A DNA stretch of 64,000 bases, from assembly GCA_028281445.1 (NCBI GenBank), contig JANQJW010000066.1, positions 62,001 to 126,000 on the forward strand, written 5' to 3'. The stretch comes from Planctomycetota bacterium (GTDB taxonomy: Bacteria > Planctomycetota > PLA2 > JAEUHO01). The position numbers and the translations under genes were made by a program. Positions 25,935 to 33,711 of the stretch are shown here, piece after piece (within the stretch, counting starts at the first letter, position 1; every line of letters begins with the position of its first letter). The notes beneath the pieces were generated by a model. That model searched no databases and had not been told where the DNA came from. It saw only the letters and a list, made by a program, of their open reading frames with translations.

Positions 25935-26251
25935 CGAGGAACTCGAGCCCTCGAACGCCGGCCAAGGGGTGAGCCGCATGTGTGGTGAACTTGCAGCACG
26001 CGCCACCGGTTGCGGTGGCTGTTTGACGTTGCGACGGCCTGGCGCGCCGAAGTGCGCGAGATCGAGACCGCTGGTCGCGGTTCCTTGCTTCTGCTCTCGA
26101 GGAGGCACAAGGGAGGGGAGGCGCGCCGTCGGTCGCGCGCCTCCCCGTTGGCAGAGGGCAGAGCCAGTGCACCGTGGAGACCTTCTCGTCGGTGCGAGTA
26201 ACTGTGTTGGAGTCGGCTGCGCCGGCCCGGGGGGCCGGCGCCATACCGAGA
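25935..26251. other. 317-base spacer between convergent genes with two strong hairpins
   Basis: No gene is supported. A 12-bp perfect stem GGGGAGGCGCGC/GCGCGCCTCCCC (26116-26127 and 26136-26147, 8-base loop) lies midway. A second perfect stem GCGCCGGCCC/GGGCCGGCGC (26219-26228 and 26232-26241, GGG loop) lies just past the stop of the leftward peptide gene. Neither is followed by a T-run on either strand, but their position between convergent genes suggests bidirectional termination or RNA protection. Confidence 0.55.
26116..26147. terminator. 12-bp stem hairpin between convergent genes
   Basis: The arms at 26116-26127 and 26136-26147 are exact complements, nearly all G:C, with an 8-base loop. 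It sits about 180 bases after the 382-residue gene and about 100 bases after the leftward peptide gene. No T-tract follows, so intrinsic termination is uncertain. Confidence 0.45.
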
Positions 26252-26470
26252 TTACGCGGCGGCGGTCGCGGGTGCGGCGGCGGTCGCGGGTGCGGCGGCG
26301 GTCGCGGGTGCGGCGGCAGCGGCCGCCCAGGCTACCCAAGCTGCCCCGATGGCTTCGCTGATGGCTGCGCTGGCGCGAGCCGCGTCGCGGGTGGCCTCGA
26401 TGAGAGCAGCCGCGTCCAGGGCGGCGGCACCCGAGGCGGTGGCTGCGGTGAAGTGAGCTTGTGCTGACAT
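26252..26470 (-). CDS. 72-residue alanine-rich peptide with PATAAA repeats
   Basis: The start ATG at 26470 follows GAGAGGGATCAGTC, a good ribosome binding site, and the frame ends TAA at 26252. More than half of the residues are Ala. Residues 1-40 form a likely amphipathic helix with regular Asp/Glu/Arg; residues 41-54 (IGAAWVAWAAAAAA) are hydrophobic; the tail is three PATAAA units encoded by an 18-base tandem repeat. It has no signal peptide. It could be a membrane-active or self-assembling peptide. Ala-rich RebB/R-body proteins are a comparison worth making, but no match is claimed. It is convergent to the sigma/382-residue pair. Confidence 0.5.
   Translation of the reverse strand: MSAQAHFTAATASGAAALDAAALIEATRDAARASAAISEAIGAAWVAWAAAAAAPATAAAPATAAAPATAAA
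26256..26312. repeat. 18-bp tandem repeat, about three copies
   Basis: The unit GGTCGCGGGTGCGGCGGC repeats with period 18 and is nearly identical in all copies. It encodes the PATAAA tail of the leftward 72-residue peptide, so the repeat number would change the tail length in whole six-residue steps. Confidence 0.8.
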
Positions 26471-27038
26471 GACTGATCCCTCTCGAGTTCGGTTTGGTTT
26501 CCGTGGCCGTATCCCCGACCACAACAGCCATGGGGCCGCTCGCCTACGAAGGGGGGAAGAAAAGCGCACGGGCTCCGCGACGTGCGTTGTTGCCCACGGC
26601 CGGGGGGCCGAGTGGGCGTCACGAACCACCGCGCGGGGGCTTCCCATCCCCGACAGTTCGCACCGCGCTCCTGTGTCCACACGACGGTTTGGTGTCCGCC
26701 GGGGTTGTGCCGCTGACGAGAAAATGAGATTCTCCCCCCCTTGCATGGGAGGGAACCCAGTGTCTGGTGCATGCCCACTCCGGCTGCCGCCGGAGTGGGC
26801 ATGCAGACAACATGCAAACTCGACTACTCAGAAGCCCGAACTCTCCCGCGCAGCGCGCCAGGCGCCGTCGCGCCGGGTTCATTCCCGCAACCGCACACGC
26901 TTCAGACGCTGCTGCTGCTGCTGCACGTGCCGGGCAACAGTGCTTGGCACGAGAGGCGGCGTGGTGACGACGGAGGCCGGCACGCGCGTTCAGTGATGGG
27001 GCTTGTCACCACCCCGAGCGCGGCCGGCAGTTGACGGG
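26471..27038. other. 568-base non-coding stretch with long inverted repeat
   Basis: No open frame here has convincing coding character. It must hold the promoters of the leftward peptide gene and the rightward 174-residue gene. An imperfect stem GCCCACGGCC/GGCCGAGTGGGC lies at about 26595-26622, and a much better one at 26761-26809. Composition is more variable than in the flanking genes, including C-runs (TTCTCCCCCCC near 26735) and a CTGCTGCTGCTGCTG run near 26910. Confidence 0.5.
26761..26809. repeat. Long near-perfect inverted repeat (21-bp stem)
   Basis: Arms GCATGCCCACTCCGGC (26769-26784) and GCCGGAGTGGGCATGC (26789-26804) are perfect complements with a TGCC loop. The stem extends with TGTCT (26761-26765) and AGACA (26805-26809) past a 3-base bulge. 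It is not followed by a T-run. A related but imperfect stem (GCCCAC...GTGGGC) lies ~165 bases upstream. It could be a protein-binding cruciform, a structured RNA or a mobile-element footprint. Confidence 0.65.
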
Positions 27039-27563
27039 ATGAACTATCTAGACCTTCACATGTTGACGTACCTGGCTCTGGCAGCTCAGCAGCAGGGGCG
27101 CGCCTGTAGTGAGATCCTGACGCGGGCAAACGCATCAGATCTGAGCCGCGCGTTCCTGATTTGGGCTGATGAACGTGGCAGGACGTCCCACTACGTCATG
27201 TGTCTTGAGCACGAGGACAAGATCGAGTGTTTCGGTGGGATCGCAGAGCTGTGTGAGCCGTTCCTGACCCTCCATGCGACCCGGCTCGTCGAGCAGTTCG
27301 GCTTCGACGAAGAGGCCTTGCTTTTCGCCCAGGAGGCGCTGCCGTACGTGTTCGTTCGAATGCCCGAGGAAGGAACAGTTGGTGAACTGGCCGATCGGGC
27401 TAGGCGGATCTTCAATGAGTTGTACAGGCGCACGGCACCCGAGTGCGCGTTGAGCACCGAAGATCGACGCTACCTGGAACTCTGTGACGAGGTCATGCGC
27501 CCAGGGAGCTCAGCCGAGATCACCGAGCGCTTCCGCAAGATGGCGCATGGGGAGTCGGACTGA
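27039..27563 (+). CDS. Uncharacterised 174-residue protein, atypical codon use
   Basis: I do not recognise it. The ATG at 27039 is chosen because the frame becomes protein-like there (MNYLDLHMLTYLALAAQQQG) and GGG precedes it. The protein is soluble with aromatic and Cys-containing strands (HYVMCLEHEDKIECFGGI) and a helical C-terminal half (IFNELYRRTAPE). Codons such as TTG, TGT, GAT and CTT are commoner than in the neighbours and third-position GC is visibly lower, suggesting recent acquisition. It ends 20 bases from the convergent frdD. Confidence 0.65.
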   Translation: MNYLDLHMLTYLALAAQQQGRACSEILTRANASDLSRAFLIWADERGRTSHYVMCLEHEDKIECFGGIAELCEPFLTLHATRLVEQFGFDEEALLFAQEALPYVFVRMPEEGTVGELADRARRIFNELYRRTAPECALSTEDRRYLELCDEVMRPGSSAEITERFRKMAHGESD

Positions 27564-27582
27564 CGTCCTCGAGCGCCTACTC

Positions 27583-27921
27583 CTATGGCATCGTCCAGAG
27601 CACGTGCACCGCAAGGGCCGTGCACACGATCGCGCCGCCGTAGAACAGCACACCGAGCGAGCGGCTGTAGCCGCGCGCGCCGAGGTCCATCACCGTGTGG
27701 CGCAGACGGTGCGCCGCGTGGAAGAGCGGCAGCGTGATCAGGAGCAGCAGGTAGAGCCGCCCGAGGGGGTGGCGGATCGCGTCGAGCAGTCCCTGCTCGG
27801 AGACGCAGCCCCACGCGACGGCGAAGCTCGTCAATACGACCGTTACGGGCATCAGCATGGCCGCGACCATGCCGCCGGCGGCGAAGAGCGACCAGATCAT
27901 GGGTTCGTTGGAACGTGCCAT
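27583..27921 (-). CDS. frdD: Fumarate reductase membrane subunit D
   Basis: This 112-residue protein has three hydrophobic helices. The segment LPLFHAAHRLRHTVMDLGARG matches the His-rich motif of FrdD, one of two small heme-free anchors of the quinol:fumarate reductase. It is the last gene of a leftward four-gene operon, 4 bases after frdC. The operon uses separate C and D anchors as in E. coli Frd. Confidence 0.88.
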   Translation of the reverse strand: MARSNEPMIWSLFAAGGMVAAMLMPVTVVLTSFAVAWGCVSEQGLLDAIRHPLGRLYLLLLITLPLFHAAHRLRHTVMDLGARGYSRSLGVLFYGGAIVCTALAVHVLWTMP

Positions 27922-27925
27922 GGCT

Positions 27926-28306
27926 CTACCCCATCACCAGCCAGGCCACGACGAGCGACACCACGAGCCACGCAGCGAAGTGCGCGCCCGCGACAATCGG
28001 CTCCGGGACCCGGTCTTCGCCCTTGTAGACGCGCAGTGCCTTCGGCGCCGCCGCGAACCACGTGATCGTGTGCCAGGTGACCATGAGGAACACGACGAAG
28101 TGCCAGATGAGGCTGGCCGGCTTCTTGAGGTACTCGAAGAAGACCGAGAACGAGTCGGCCGACTTCGCCTGGTACGCGGCATAGAGAAGGAACACGCAGT
28201 AGATCGCCACGAACGCCGACGTGAGCTCGCGCACCATGAAGCGCCGCCAGTAGGAGCGCTCCATGTACCACGTCTTCGACATGGGTCGGATGTAGTCCTT
28301 GCTCAT
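27926..28306 (-). CDS. frdC: Fumarate reductase membrane subunit C
   Basis: This 126-residue protein has a Tyr/Arg-rich start (YIRPMSKTWYMERSYWRRFM) typical of FrdC, then three helices with the HFVVFLMVTWHTITWFAAAP segment. The ATG at 28306 lies 2 bases after the frdB stop; a longer frame to 28411 would run far into frdB. It anchors FrdAB and helps form the quinone site. Confidence 0.9.
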   Translation of the reverse strand: MSKDYIRPMSKTWYMERSYWRRFMVRELTSAFVAIYCVFLLYAAYQAKSADSFSVFFEYLKKPASLIWHFVVFLMVTWHTITWFAAAPKALRVYKGEDRVPEPIVAGAHFAAWLVVSLVVAWLVMG

Positions 28307-28308
28307 GA

Positions 28309-29088
28309 CTACTTGCTCCCCCAGGGCAGCAGCTTGGACTTGATCCAGTCCGTCGTACCCTTGACCTTGCCCATCTGGATCGCGCCGGCCGGGTCGACGC
28401 TCTTCGGGCACACCTTGGAGCAGGCGCCGACGAACGTGCAGTGCCAGACGCCGTGATCACTCTGGATGACGTCGGCGCGCTCGTCCTCCGCGCCGTCGCG
28501 CGAGTCGAGGTTGTAGCGTTGTCCCAGTGCCAGTGCCGCCGGTCCGACGAAGGTCGAGTCGAGGCCGTAGACCGGGCAGGCCGAGTAGCACAGCATGCAG
28601 TTGATGCACATGCTGAAGTCCTTGTACTCCGCCAGCTCCGCGGGGCTCTGGCGGTACTCGCCGTCCTCGAGGTTGCGGGGCTCCTTAGGGATGAGCCACG
28701 TCTTCACGTCCTCCATCTTGTGCATGAAGTCATCCATGTTGATGACCAGGTCACGCATGACGGGGAAGTGGGAGAGCGGCTCCACGCGGATCTTGTTCGG
28801 GTAGTGGTCCCGAAGGAACGAGGAGCACGTCAGCTCGGGCTCGCCGTTGACCATCATCCCGCAGCTGCCGCAGACAGCCATGCGGCACGACCAGCGGTAG
28901 GTCAGCGAGCCGTCGACGTTGTCCTTGATCCAGTTGAGCGCATCCAGGACCACCCACTCCTGCTTGTACGGCACCTCGTAGGTGTCGTAGCGCGGCTCGC
29001 TGTCCTCGTCCGGGAGGTAGCGGAACACCTCGAGGGTGATCGTCTTCTCGGCGCCAGAGCCGTTGGTGGTTGCAGCGTTACTTGCCAT
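28309..29088 (-). CDS. frdB: Fumarate reductase iron-sulfur subunit
   Basis: This 259-residue protein moves electrons between the quinone pool and FrdA. The 2Fe-2S site is [16 protein letters not shown] with a further Cys in ELTC. The 4Fe-4S site is [12 protein letters not shown], and the 3Fe-4S site is [17 protein letters not shown]. Its ATG overlaps the last 11 bases of frdA. Length is normal for FrdB. Confidence 0.95.
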   Translation of the reverse strand: MASNAATTNGSGAEKTITLEVFRYLPDEDSEPRYDTYEVPYKQEWVVLDALNWIKDNVDGSLTYRWSCRMAVCGSCGMMVNGEPELTCSSFLRDHYPNKIRVEPLSHFPVMRDLVINMDDFMHKMEDVKTWLIPKEPRNLEDGEYRQSPAELAEYKDFSMCINCMLCYSACPVYGLDSTFVGPAALALGQRYNLDSRDGAEDERADVIQSDHGVWHCTFVGACSKVCPKSVDPAGAIQMGKVKGTTDWIKSKLLPWGSK

Positions 29089-30835
29089 AGACGCGGTCTC
29101 CGGGCGGCCAGCGAGTGATGACGACGTCGAGATAGTCGATCTTGGGATCGCCGTCTTCCTTGCGATGGGCCATGGAATGGCGCATGTACTTGTCGTCGTC
29201 GCGCTCCGGGTGATCGAGGCGCTGATGCGCGCCGCGCGACTCCTTGCGGGCGGCCGCGCTGAAGGCCAGCGCTTCGGCCGTGTCGACCATGAACTCGAGC
29301 TCGAGCGCGCTCGTGAGCTGGGTGTTGAACGTCTTGCTGCGGTCGGTGACCTTCAGGTCCTTGACGCGCGCCTTCAGCTCGCGGATGACCTCGCAGGTTG
29401 CGTCGAGCTTCTTCTGCTCGCGGTAGATGCCGGCGCCCTCTTCGGTGGTGTCGACGAGCGCGTCGCGAATCTCGGCGATGGCGCCCTCGCCCTCCTTGCC
29501 CTCGGCGTACATCGACTTGATGCGGTCGGCGCGCGCCTGGGCCTGGGACTCGACGGCATCGGCATCGACGCTGTTCTCCTTGGCGAAGGCGGCGGCGGAC
29601 GCGCCGGCCCGGCGGCCGAAGACGAGCAGCTCGGTCAGCGAGTTGGAGCCGAGGCGGTTGGCGCCATTGATGCTCACGCAGGCACACTCGCCGGCCGCGT
29701 ATAGGCCCGGCAGGGGCGTCGCGCCGTGGATGTCGGTGTGGACGCCGCCCATCATGTAGTGGACGACGGGCCGCACGGGGATCGGCTCGTGCACGCAGTC
29801 AACGCCGGCGTAGTTCTTGGCCGTTGCGCGGACGAACGGGATCTTCTTGTTGATCTTCTTCTCGCCGAGGTGCGTGACGTCGAGGTGGACGTAGGTGCCC
29901 ATCGCGTCCTCGAAGACGTTGCCGGTTTCCCGCTCGTGATAGAAGGCCTGCGACAGGCGGTCGCGCGGGCCCAGCTCCATGCTCTTGAGCTGCGGGTGGT
30001 TCGGGTCGTTGACATCGAGCGGCGTGCCGAGGTCGTGGTCCTGCAGGTAGCGGCGCCCGTGCTTGTTCAGCAGGATGCCGCCCTCGCCGCGGGATGCCTC
30101 GGTGATCAGGATGCCCGTGCCCGGCAGGCCGGTCGGGTGGTACTGCACGAACTCCATGTCCTTGAGCGGGACACCGGCGCGATAGGCCAGCGCCATGCCG
30201 TCGCCATTCTTGATGGCGGCGTTCGTGGTGAACGGGAAGATGCGGCCCGCACCGCCGGTGCAGAGGATGACGGCCTTCGCGGCGATCGTCTGCAGGCGGC
30301 CCGTCTTCTGCTCGATCGCGGCGACGCCCTGGCAGCGCCCGTCCTGCACGATGAGGTCGAACACGAACCACTCGTCGTAGCGCTTCACCGGGTCGTACTT
30401 GAGCGACGTCTGAAAGAGCGTGTGCAGCATGTGGAAGCCGGTCTTGTCTGCGGCGAACCACGTGCGCTTGATCTTCATGCCGCCGAACGGACGGACCGCC
30501 ACGGAGCCGTCAGGCTCGCGGCTCCACGGGCAGCCCCAGTGCTCGAGCTGGGTCAGCTCCTTGGGGGCCTCGTTGACGAAGAGCTCGACGGCGTCCTGGT
30601 CACAGAGCCAGTCGCCGCCGCCGATCGTGTCGTTGCAGTGATGGTCGAGGGAGTCCTCGTCCTTGATGACGGCGGCCGATCCGCCCTCGGCGGATACGGT
30701 ATGGCTTCGCATCGGGTAGACCTTCGAGACCACCGCGACGCTCAGCTCCGGCGAGGTCTCCGCGATCGCAATTGCTGCGCGAAGACCGGCGCCCCCGCCT
30801 CCCACGATCAAGACGTCGTGAACGGGAATGGTCAT
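29078..30835 (-). CDS. frdA: Fumarate reductase flavoprotein subunit
   Basis: This 585-residue protein reduces fumarate to succinate, or the reverse. The FAD fold is [16 protein letters not shown] near the N-terminus, and [15 protein letters not shown] contains the His that covalently binds FAD. The segment [26 protein letters not shown] is the active-site region. AAGGAG lies 6 bases before the ATG. The anchors (FrdC and FrdD) are the quinol:fumarate reductase type rather than heme-containing SdhCD; this favours anaerobic fumarate respiration, but the enzyme could also serve as succinate dehydrogenase if no Sdh is present elsewhere. Confidence 0.95.
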   Translation of the reverse strand: MTIPVHDVLIVGGGGAGLRAAIAIAETSPELSVAVVSKVYPMRSHTVSAEGGSAAVIKDEDSLDHHCNDTIGGGDWLCDQDAVELFVNEAPKELTQLEHWGCPWSREPDGSVAVRPFGGMKIKRTWFAADKTGFHMLHTLFQTSLKYDPVKRYDEWFVFDLIVQDGRCQGVAAIEQKTGRLQTIAAKAVILCTGGAGRIFPFTTNAAIKNGDGMALAYRAGVPLKDMEFVQYHPTGLPGTGILITEASRGEGGILLNKHGRRYLQDHDLGTPLDVNDPNHPQLKSMELGPRDRLSQAFYHERETGNVFEDAMGTYVHLDVTHLGEKKINKKIPFVRATAKNYAGVDCVHEPIPVRPVVHYMMGGVHTDIHGATPLPGLYAAGECACVSINGANRLGSNSLTELLVFGRRAGASAAAFAKENSVDADAVESQAQARADRIKSMYAEGKEGEGAIAEIRDALVDTTEEGAGIYREQKKLDATCEVIRELKARVKDLKVTDRSKTFNTQLTSALELEFMVDTAEALAFSAAARKESRGAHQRLDHPERDDDKYMRHSMAHRKEDGDPKIDYLDVVITRWPPGDRVYGK

Positions 30836-30955
30836 TGAAGCTCCTTGGCGCGAGCGGGGGATGATGGCACGGAGAAATAGCCGAGTCCAGAGGCGTCGAG
30901 CCCTACCGGACAGCCTCCAAGAAGCTGATAATGGCTCTCACAACGGGAGGCGCGC

Positions 30956-31786
30956 ATGTCGGAATCCAAGGCGATCCAGCGCACGGTTGCGCAGGGCAAG
31001 GGCCCTGCCACGGAGGCGTCGCTGGTCGCGGACCTTGGCGCACTGGGCATAACGCACGGGATGACGCTTCTAGTCCACACGTCGATGTCCCAGCTCGGCT
31101 ATGTGGTGGGTGATGCGGAGGCCGTGGTTGCCGCCCTGCTTGCGGCTGTGGGTCCCGACGGGACGCTCGTGATGCCCGCGATGTCGTCCGGGCGGTCCGA
31201 GCCGCGGCACTGGCGCTCGCCGCCCGTCCCCGAGTCTTGGTGGCAGGTGATTCGCGACCACATGCCCGCATTCGATCCCCGGACCACACCGGGGCGGATG
31301 ATGGGTGTGGTGGCTGACACCTTCCGCGTATGGCCGGGCGTGGTCCGTAGCGACCATCCCGTGAACTCGTTCGTGGCACATGGGCCGAAGGCGGACGCGA
31401 TCCTCGCCGACCAGGCGCTCGCGGGCGGGCTGGGGGAAGCGTCGCCCCTGGCGCGTGTCTACGACCTCGGCGGCCATGTGCTGTTGCTCGGCGTGGGGCA
31501 CGCCAACAACACGTCGCTCCACCTGGCGGAATACCGCGCCGAGTTCGGGGGCAAGACGCGCAGCGCCTTCGGCACGCCCATGTTCGTCGATGGCGAGCGG
31601 AGGTGGGTCGAGTTCGAGGAGCTCGAGCTCGACGATGAGGACTTCGATCAGGTCGGCGCGGCGTTCGCCGAGGAGACCGGACTCCAGGTAGAGGGCGAGG
31701 TTGCCTGCGCCCGGGCGCTCTTGTGCCCGCAGGCACCGCTGGTCGACTTTGCCGTCGGCTGGATGGAGGCACACCGAGGTAGCTAG
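30956..31786 (+). CDS. AAC(3)-family N-acetyltransferase
   Basis: This 276-residue protein has the antibiotic acetyltransferase fold (PF02522): LLVHTSMSQLGYVVGDAEAV, PDGTLVMPAMS, FDPRTTPGRMMGVVADTFR, RSDHPVNSFVAHG and LLLGVGHANNTSLHLAEY are the family blocks in order. AAC(3) enzymes acetylate the 3-amino group of aminoglycosides with acetyl-CoA; chromosomal homologues often act on other amines, so resistance is not shown. GGGAGG lies 5 bases before the ATG. A GATAAT (-10-like) lies at 30927-30932. It is divergent from frdA and followed by a small membrane protein gene after 9 bases. Confidence 0.9.
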   Translation: MSESKAIQRTVAQGKGPATEASLVADLGALGITHGMTLLVHTSMSQLGYVVGDAEAVVAALLAAVGPDGTLVMPAMSSGRSEPRHWRSPPVPESWWQVIRDHMPAFDPRTTPGRMMGVVADTFRVWPGVVRSDHPVNSFVAHGPKADAILADQALAGGLGEASPLARVYDLGGHVLLLGVGHANNTSLHLAEYRAEFGGKTRSAFGTPMFVDGERRWVEFEELELDDEDFDQVGAAFAEETGLQVEGEVACARALLCPQAPLVDFAVGWMEAHRGS

Positions 31787-31795
31787 ACTCTGCAT

Positions 31796-32122
31796 GTGAA
31801 GCCGTTCACCGAGCACCCCCCGGTCGAGGACGACTACCGGGACATCGCCGTCGGGATCTTCCTGATCCTCCTGACCGTGGTGTTGCTGGTGGCGGCCCTG
31901 GAGCCCACCCCCGGAGGCATCCTCGCGGGTGTCGTGGCGATCCTGCTCGGGCTCCTGATCATCGCGGCCGGCTGGGTCGGGACGCCGGACGACTTCGATC
32001 AGACGGAGGACACGCGCCGCCTGCGCAGCTTCAAGAGCGCCTCACGCTGGACCGTCTACGCGTGTCTCTTCTTCCTCGTCGCCCTCGCCGTCGTGGCACG
32101 CATCCTCTTCGCGCGCCGCTGA
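31796..32122 (+). CDS. Small membrane protein, unknown
   Basis: This 108-residue protein starts with GTG. It has a short acidic N-terminus, two close helices (about residues 19-60: VGIFLILLTVVLLVAALEP and GGILAGVVAILLGLLIIAAG), a charged linker with many Asp/Arg, and a third helix near the C-terminus (TVYACLFFLVALAVVARI). No family is recognised. It sits between the acetyltransferase and the FeS/NrfD gene, 43 bases before the latter, and may be an accessory of that membrane complex. Confidence 0.7.
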   Translation: MKPFTEHPPVEDDYRDIAVGIFLILLTVVLLVAALEPTPGGILAGVVAILLGLLIIAAGWVGTPDDFDQTEDTRRLRSFKSASRWTVYACLFFLVALAVVARILFARR

Positions 32123-32165
32123 CCGAGCCTGCTAGGATCCCGCTCCCTTCCTCGTGGAGTCACGC

Positions 32166-33704
32166 GTGCAGCTCGGATTCGTCATCGACCACTCGCGCTG
32201 CATCGGGTGCCACGCGTGCACGGTCGCGTGCAAGTCCGAGAACGACGTACCCGTCGGCTCCTTCCGTACGTGGGTCAAGTACACCGAGATGGGCCAGTTC
32301 CCGCAGGTGCGCCGCAGCTTCGCGGTGCTTCGCTGCAACCAGTGCACGAACCCGCCGTGTGTGACGATCTGCCCCGTCACGGCGCTCGACAAGCACGAGA
32401 ACGGCATCGTCGACATCGATCCTGCCGCGTGCATCGGCTGCAAGAGCTGCATGCAGGCGTGCCCCTACGACGCGCTCTACATCAACGAGGACCACGGCGT
32501 CGCCGAGAAGTGCCACTTCTGCGCGCATCGCACGGAGGTCGGGCTCGCGCCCGCGTGCGCCGTCGTCTGTCCGACCGAAGCAATCGTGCCCGGCGACTTC
32601 AACGACCCCGAGAGCCGCGTCAGCAAGCTCAAGGCGGGCGGGCGCTTGAAGGCGCGCAAGCAGGAAGCGGGTACCAAGCCCAACGTCTTCTACCGCCAGA
32701 CCGGACCCGCGGGCCTGGATCCCTCGATGACCAACGGCGCGGGCGGCTACCTCTGGTCGAACCAGCAGCCCGGCATCCAGCAAGACGCCGAGGTCTTCGA
32801 GTCCTTCGAACGCAAGGCCGCGGCGCGTACGACGTACGACGTCTCGCATCCGCCCAAGTGGGGCTGGAAGGTCTCGCTGTATCTGTGGACCAAGTCGATT
32901 GCAGGCGGCCTCGGTCTCATGACGGCCTCGCTCTGGTTCGAGGCAAGTCGGGGCGACGGGTACGTCGGCGGCATGTGGAGCTTCGTGCTGCTGAGCGCAC
33001 TGGCAATGCTCGGTGCGACCGCGGCGTTGCTGGTTGGAGATCTCAAGCGGCCTGAGCGGTTCCTCTACATCCTGCGCCGTCCCAACTGGGACTCGTGGCT
33101 CGTGCGCGGCGGCTTCATCCTGACCGGCTACGGACTCGTTCTGACGTCGCTGTTGTTGCTCTACTGGCTCGAGCTCTCTGTGCCACGCATTGTCACGCAG
33201 GGCCTGTTCGTCGCGATGATCCTCGGCGGGGCGGCGACAGCGGCCTACACAGCGTGGCTCTTTGCACAGGCCAAGGGACGAGTGTTATGGATGCGCAAGG
33301 GACTGGCGTTCCACCTGCTCGTGCAGGCCTGGATCGCCGGGTGCGCCTGGATGCTCATGGGCGGCTTGTTCTTCGACATCGGCCCGAACGTGGAGCCGTG
33401 GCTTCGAAACGGGCTCGGGGTCGGGCTTCTGCTGCACTTCGTGATGATGAAGTTCGAGCCGCGGCTCGCGCCCAAGGGGCGCGAGAAGGAGTACGAGCGT
33501 GCCGCGAAGCTGATCACGCGCGGGCCGTTCGCGATGCGCCACCTGGTCCACGGGCTCGCGGTCGGCATCGTCCTGCCGCTGGTGGCCGTCGCGCTCGGCA
33601 CGACGAGCCCGGTGTTCGCCATCGGCGGCATGCTCGCGTTGTGGGGGCTCTGGAACGAGGAGGACATCTTCGTCCGTGCGGGCCAGGCGTTGCCGATCAG
33701 CTAG
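32166..33704 (+). CDS. 4Fe-4S ferredoxin/NrfD-type fusion protein (PsrB-PsrC fusion)
   Basis: The N-terminal ~200 residues are a four-cluster ferredoxin of the DmsB/PsrB type: CIGCHACTVAC, CNQCTNPPCVTICP, CIGCKSCMQACP and CHFC...CAVVCP supply 16 Cys. From ~residue 235 an NrfD/PsrC membrane domain follows with eight or nine helices. The two are normally separate genes. The GTG at 32166 (after GTGGAG) is chosen; an in-frame GTG at 32154 is possible. The protein would pass electrons between the quinone pool and the molybdenum subunit encoded next, 7 bases downstream. Confidence 0.88.
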   Translation: MQLGFVIDHSRCIGCHACTVACKSENDVPVGSFRTWVKYTEMGQFPQVRRSFAVLRCNQCTNPPCVTICPVTALDKHENGIVDIDPAACIGCKSCMQACPYDALYINEDHGVAEKCHFCAHRTEVGLAPACAVVCPTEAIVPGDFNDPESRVSKLKAGGRLKARKQEAGTKPNVFYRQTGPAGLDPSMTNGAGGYLWSNQQPGIQQDAEVFESFERKAAARTTYDVSHPPKWGWKVSLYLWTKSIAGGLGLMTASLWFEASRGDGYVGGMWSFVLLSALAMLGATAALLVGDLKRPERFLYILRRPNWDSWLVRGGFILTGYGLVLTSLLLLYWLELSVPRIVTQGLFVAMILGGAATAAYTAWLFAQAKGRVLWMRKGLAFHLLVQAWIAGCAWMLMGGLFFDIGPNVEPWLRNGLGVGLLLHFVMMKFEPRLAPKGREKEYERAAKLITRGPFAMRHLVHGLAVGIVLPLVAVALGTTSPVFAIGGMLALWGLWNEEDIFVRAGQALPIS

Positions 33705-33711
33705 GAGAAAT

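Noticed and set aside
26256-26312. CRISPR array
   Set aside because: The repeats are contiguous 18-bp units without spacers and encode PATAAA in frame.
26494-26727. 77-codon forward frame in the island spacer
   Set aside because: No ribosome binding site, no coding-like composition and overlapping hairpins; treated as non-coding.
30956-31786. Acquired aminoglycoside resistance cassette
   Set aside because: The AAC(3)-like gene has chromosomal composition, no integron or mobile flanks, and chromosomal homologues often have other substrates.
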